A stretch of 64,000 nucleotides of DNA from Kitasatospora sp. NBC_00374. GTDB taxonomy: Bacteria; Actinomycetota; Actinomycetes; Streptomycetales; Streptomycetaceae. Position 1 is the first letter of the stretch; every line of letters begins with the position of its first letter. The stretch spans positions 992,001 to 1,056,000 of the forward strand of contig NZ_CP107964.1 in assembly GCF_041434935.1 (NCBI RefSeq), in the 5' to 3' direction. This document shows positions 61,922-64,000 of this stretch, piece by piece. Below the pieces are notes generated by a model, which saw only the letters and a list, made by a program, of their open reading frames with translations, was not told the DNA's origin and searched no databases. The position numbers and the translations under genes are program-made.

Positions 61922-62420
61922 CCATGCCGCGGCGGGGCGCCGAAACCGCCCCGGCGTCATCGGCGGCTGCTCAGCCGCCAGGCGGGCTGCGCGACCGGAC
62001 TGAACCATCGGCAAGCGATTCGAAATGCTTCGAAGGCCATTTCGGGGGCATTCGCAGCATGCCGAATTGCCCGACCTGCATCGCATCAGGCGGTGGTTTC
62101 GGCGCGCCTTCCTTCTGCGGCGGTAAATACCTACCGCGCTGCGCCGATGAACGGCGGTATCAGCGCACAGGTGTGCCTCGCCGTCGTCGGGTCGAGCGCG
62201 TCGAGCCTCTCGTTCGCAAGGACGTCCCGGCCCCGGCCATGGTCGGCGTGCACGAGCGGCCGGCCCCCTGCGGACGCACTCCGCTATGACCCATTTCACA
62301 TCAGCCCTCGCTCTCCGTGAGCAGCGCTGGTCAGTGGCGGTCCGAAGCTCCCCGGCCGCGGCCCGTGGCCGAATTCGTCAGTAGACCGTCATTGCCGCCA
62401 TCCCGTGCCGGATACAGGCT
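61922..62420. other. Intergenic region upstream of the GlxA-type regulator
   Basis: About 500 bases, less GC-rich than neighbours, with no recognisable gene on either strand. Frames are short and lack ribosome sites. It probably carries the promoter of the regulator gene; no confident hexamers seen. Confidence 0.5.
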
Positions 62421-63443
62421 GTGACCGTGCATCAGCGACGTGTTGTGGTGGTGGTCTATTCCGGTGCGCAGGCACTGGACATCGCGGGTCCGATCGAGGT
62501 GTTCGACACCGCGAACCGCAGGCTTCCCGAGACGGGTGCCCGCTACCGGATCGAGTTCGTCTCCGCCGACGCACCGCTCGTGCGGACCTGCTCGGGCATG
62601 GTGGTCGCGGCAGAGCCGCTCGCCGCGGGCGGCGGCCCGATCGACACCCTCCTCGTCCCGGGCGGATGGAGCCTCAAGGACGCTTTGGCGGACCGGGAGT
62701 TGGTCGCGTGGATCCACCAGGCGGCGGCCCGGTCGCGTCGGGTCGTCTCCGTGTGCGGCGGGGCGTTCCTGCTCGCCGAGGCGGGCCTGCTCAAGGGGCG
62801 GCGCGCCACCACGCACTGGGCCTTCTGCGAGGAGATGGCCCAGCGGTACCCGGACGTGACGGTGGACCGCGAGCCGATCTTCGTCTGGGACGGCCGGTTC
62901 GTCACCTCGGCCGGAGTGTCCACCGGCATAGACCTGGCCCTCGCCCTGGTGGAGGCCGACCACGGTGCGGCGTTCGCCCTGGAGGTGGCGCGGTTCCTGG
63001 TCCTGTTCTTCAAGCGCAACGGCGGGCAGTCGCAGTTCAGCGCGGTCCTGGACGCGCAACTCGCCGATCGCGCCCCGATCCGCGCCGCGCAGGAGTGGAT
63101 CCTCGCACACCTCGAACTGCCCCTGCCCGTACCCGAGATCGCCGAGCGCGCCAACATGAGCCTGCGGAACTTCGCCCGGGTGTTCCGGCGCGAGGTGGGT
63201 ACGCCCCCGGCCCAGTACATCGAGCAGATGCGCATCGCCCGGGCCCGCAAGCTGCTGGAGACCACCGATCTGCCGGTCGCCCAGATCGCCCGGCGCTGCG
63301 GGTTCCCGGCCCCCGAGACGTTCTTCCGCTCCTTCGGCCGGGCCCTGGAACTGACCCCGAACGAGTACCGCCAACGGTTCCAGACCGTCTCGCCGGCCGG
63401 CCACGTCGTCCGGCCCGGCCCGTCCGACAGGAGCACCGTATGA
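62421..63443 (+). CDS. GlxA-family AraC-type transcriptional regulator
   Basis: 340 residues. The N-terminal two-thirds is a DJ-1/PfpI-like domain (VVVVVYSGAQALDIAGPIEVFDTANR, VVSVCGGAFLLAEAGLLKGRRATTHWA) whose Cys may sense ligand; the C-terminal third is an AraC DNA-binding domain (LPVPEIAERANMSLRNFARVFRREVGTPPAQYIEQMRIARARKLLETT, VAQIARRCGFPAPETFFRSF). The start is GTG 62421 (a second GTG follows two codons later). Its stop overlaps the next ATG by four bases, so the thiamine-diphosphate enzyme is its obvious partner and probable target. Confidence 0.93.
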   Translation: MTVHQRRVVVVVYSGAQALDIAGPIEVFDTANRRLPETGARYRIEFVSADAPLVRTCSGMVVAAEPLAAGGGPIDTLLVPGGWSLKDALADRELVAWIHQAAARSRRVVSVCGGAFLLAEAGLLKGRRATTHWAFCEEMAQRYPDVTVDREPIFVWDGRFVTSAGVSTGIDLALALVEADHGAAFALEVARFLVLFFKRNGGQSQFSAVLDAQLADRAPIRAAQEWILAHLELPLPVPEIAERANMSLRNFARVFRREVGTPPAQYIEQMRIARARKLLETTDLPVAQIARRCGFPAPETFFRSFGRALELTPNEYRQRFQTVSPAGHVVRPGPSDRSTV

Positions 63444-64000
63444 GTGTCGAGGTCCGGCTCGTCGACTACCTGGCGAGGGAGCTGGCCAGGTCCGGCGTCC
63501 GGCACGTGTTCGGTGTCGGCGGCGCGAACATCGAGGACCTCTACGACGCCCTGCACGCCACCGGCGACGTGATCCGCACGGTGGTGGCCAAGCACGAGTT
63601 CTCCGCCGCCACCATGGCGGACGGGCATGCCCGGGCCACCGGGCGCCTCGGCGTCGTCGCCGTGACGTCGGGCGGCGGGGCGGTGAATCTGGTGCCGGGG
63701 CTGGCGGAGGCGTATGCCTCGCGGGTGCCGATGCTGGCGTTGGTGGGGCAACCGCCCACCGGGCAGGAGGGGTTCGGGGCGTTCCAGGACTCCAGCGGCA
63801 AGGCGGGTTCCCTCGACGCCCGGGCGCTGTTCACCCCCGTGACCCGGTTCTGTGCGCGGGTCGACGACGCGGGCTCGATCCCGGACCTGCTGGCCCGGGC
63901 GGTCGCGGCGGCCCGGACCGATCCCAAGGGCCCGGCCGTGCTGCTCCTGCCCAAGGACGTGCAGCAGGCTCCGGTCGAGCTCCGGGAGCCGCTGCGGGCC
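63440..64000 (+). CDS. Thiamine-diphosphate-binding enzyme (acetolactate synthase-like), partial
   Basis: The first 187 residues of a TPP-enzyme N-terminal domain: VEVRLVDYLARELARSGVRHVFGVGGANIEDLYDAL, the catalytic Glu in VVAKHEFSAATMADGHARATGRLGVVAVTSGGGAVNLVPGLAEAYASRVPMLALVGQPP. The gene continues past base 64000, so the central and cofactor-binding domains are not visible. ATG 63440 overlaps the regulator stop (ATGA). The family includes acetolactate synthases, benzoylformate decarboxylases and related lyases; the exact reaction cannot be told. Confidence 0.9.
   Translation, partial: MSVEVRLVDYLARELARSGVRHVFGVGGANIEDLYDALHATGDVIRTVVAKHEFSAATMADGHARATGRLGVVAVTSGGGAVNLVPGLAEAYASRVPMLALVGQPPTGQEGFGAFQDSSGKAGSLDARALFTPVTRFCARVDDAGSIPDLLARAVAAARTDPKGPAVLLLPKDVQQAPVELREPLRA

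Overview
The window comes from a high-GC filamentous actinomycete, most likely Streptomyces or Kitasatospora. The signs are GC-saturated third codon positions, many GTG starts, four-base GTGA/ATGA gene overlaps, a monomeric NADP isocitrate dehydrogenase, a mycothiol-type (maleylpyruvate isomerase family) protein, SpoIIE-type PP2C phosphatases, and a sugar ABC transporter without its own ATPase. All product names come from reading the translations; no database search was possible.

Layout. 0-5.6 kb: two minus-strand nonribosomal peptide synthetase genes, the second running off the left edge, with predicted Gly then Asp specificity and two DasR-like operator candidates upstream. 6.1-14.4 kb: a membrane glycosyltransferase, isocitrate dehydrogenase, a GAF/PAS/GAF/PP2C phosphatase and a Tat-exported multicopper oxidase. 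14.4-16.6 kb: the remains of a catabolic locus, namely a hydratase fragment, an intact beta-propeller gene and a gutted LysR gene whose operator-like dyad survives. 16.6-20.1 kb: a MarR regulator divergent from an unusual DJ-1/PfpI-aldehyde dehydrogenase fusion and a mycothiol-type enzyme, probably an electrophile-detoxification unit. 20.1-22.3 kb: an XRE-TPR regulator divergent from a 57-residue exported peptide with two DIDWP motifs, then a class II tRNA-like gene that has no anticodon loop. 22.4-28.2 kb: a molybdopterin oxidoreductase pair, a hypothetical gene, a lectin-domain membrane protein and a two-component system; two regions here share an array of four 11-bp repeats. 28.4-33.6 kb: methylthioadenosine phosphorylase, a hydrolase, a methyltransferase, an ECF sigma factor with a translationally coupled partner, and small stress-type proteins. 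33.6-40.6 kb: a sugar ABC importer, an MFS transporter, a LuxR-type regulator and a DUF2236 protein. 40.8-43.9 kb: a cation/proton antiporter coupled to a DUF2254 membrane protein. 44-46 kb: gene debris (beta-lactamase-type hydrolase, IS1182-type transposase and HxlR fragments) plus small intact genes and a K+ channel. 47.3-49.0 kb: a complete IS5-type insertion sequence with 44-bp perfect inverted repeats carrying a passenger gene. 49.2-60.5 kb: stress/envelope proteins, a DUF1254-type protein, a second DUF2254 protein, a lipid-kinase-like protein, a DUF2252 protein, a frameshifted gene and an amidohydrolase. 60.9-64 kb: a secreted SGNH hydrolase, a GlxA-type AraC regulator, and a translationally coupled thiamine-diphosphate enzyme cut by the right edge.

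Best candidates for an undescribed system: (1) the XRE-TPR regulator with the divergent DIDWP-repeat exported peptide and three dyad/repeat elements between them, which looks like an RRNPP-type peptide signalling pair in an actinomycete; (2) the neighbouring serine-type class II tRNA-like gene in which a GNRA-capped stem replaces the anticodon arm; (3) the glyoxalase III-like/aldehyde dehydrogenase fusion under a MarR regulator.
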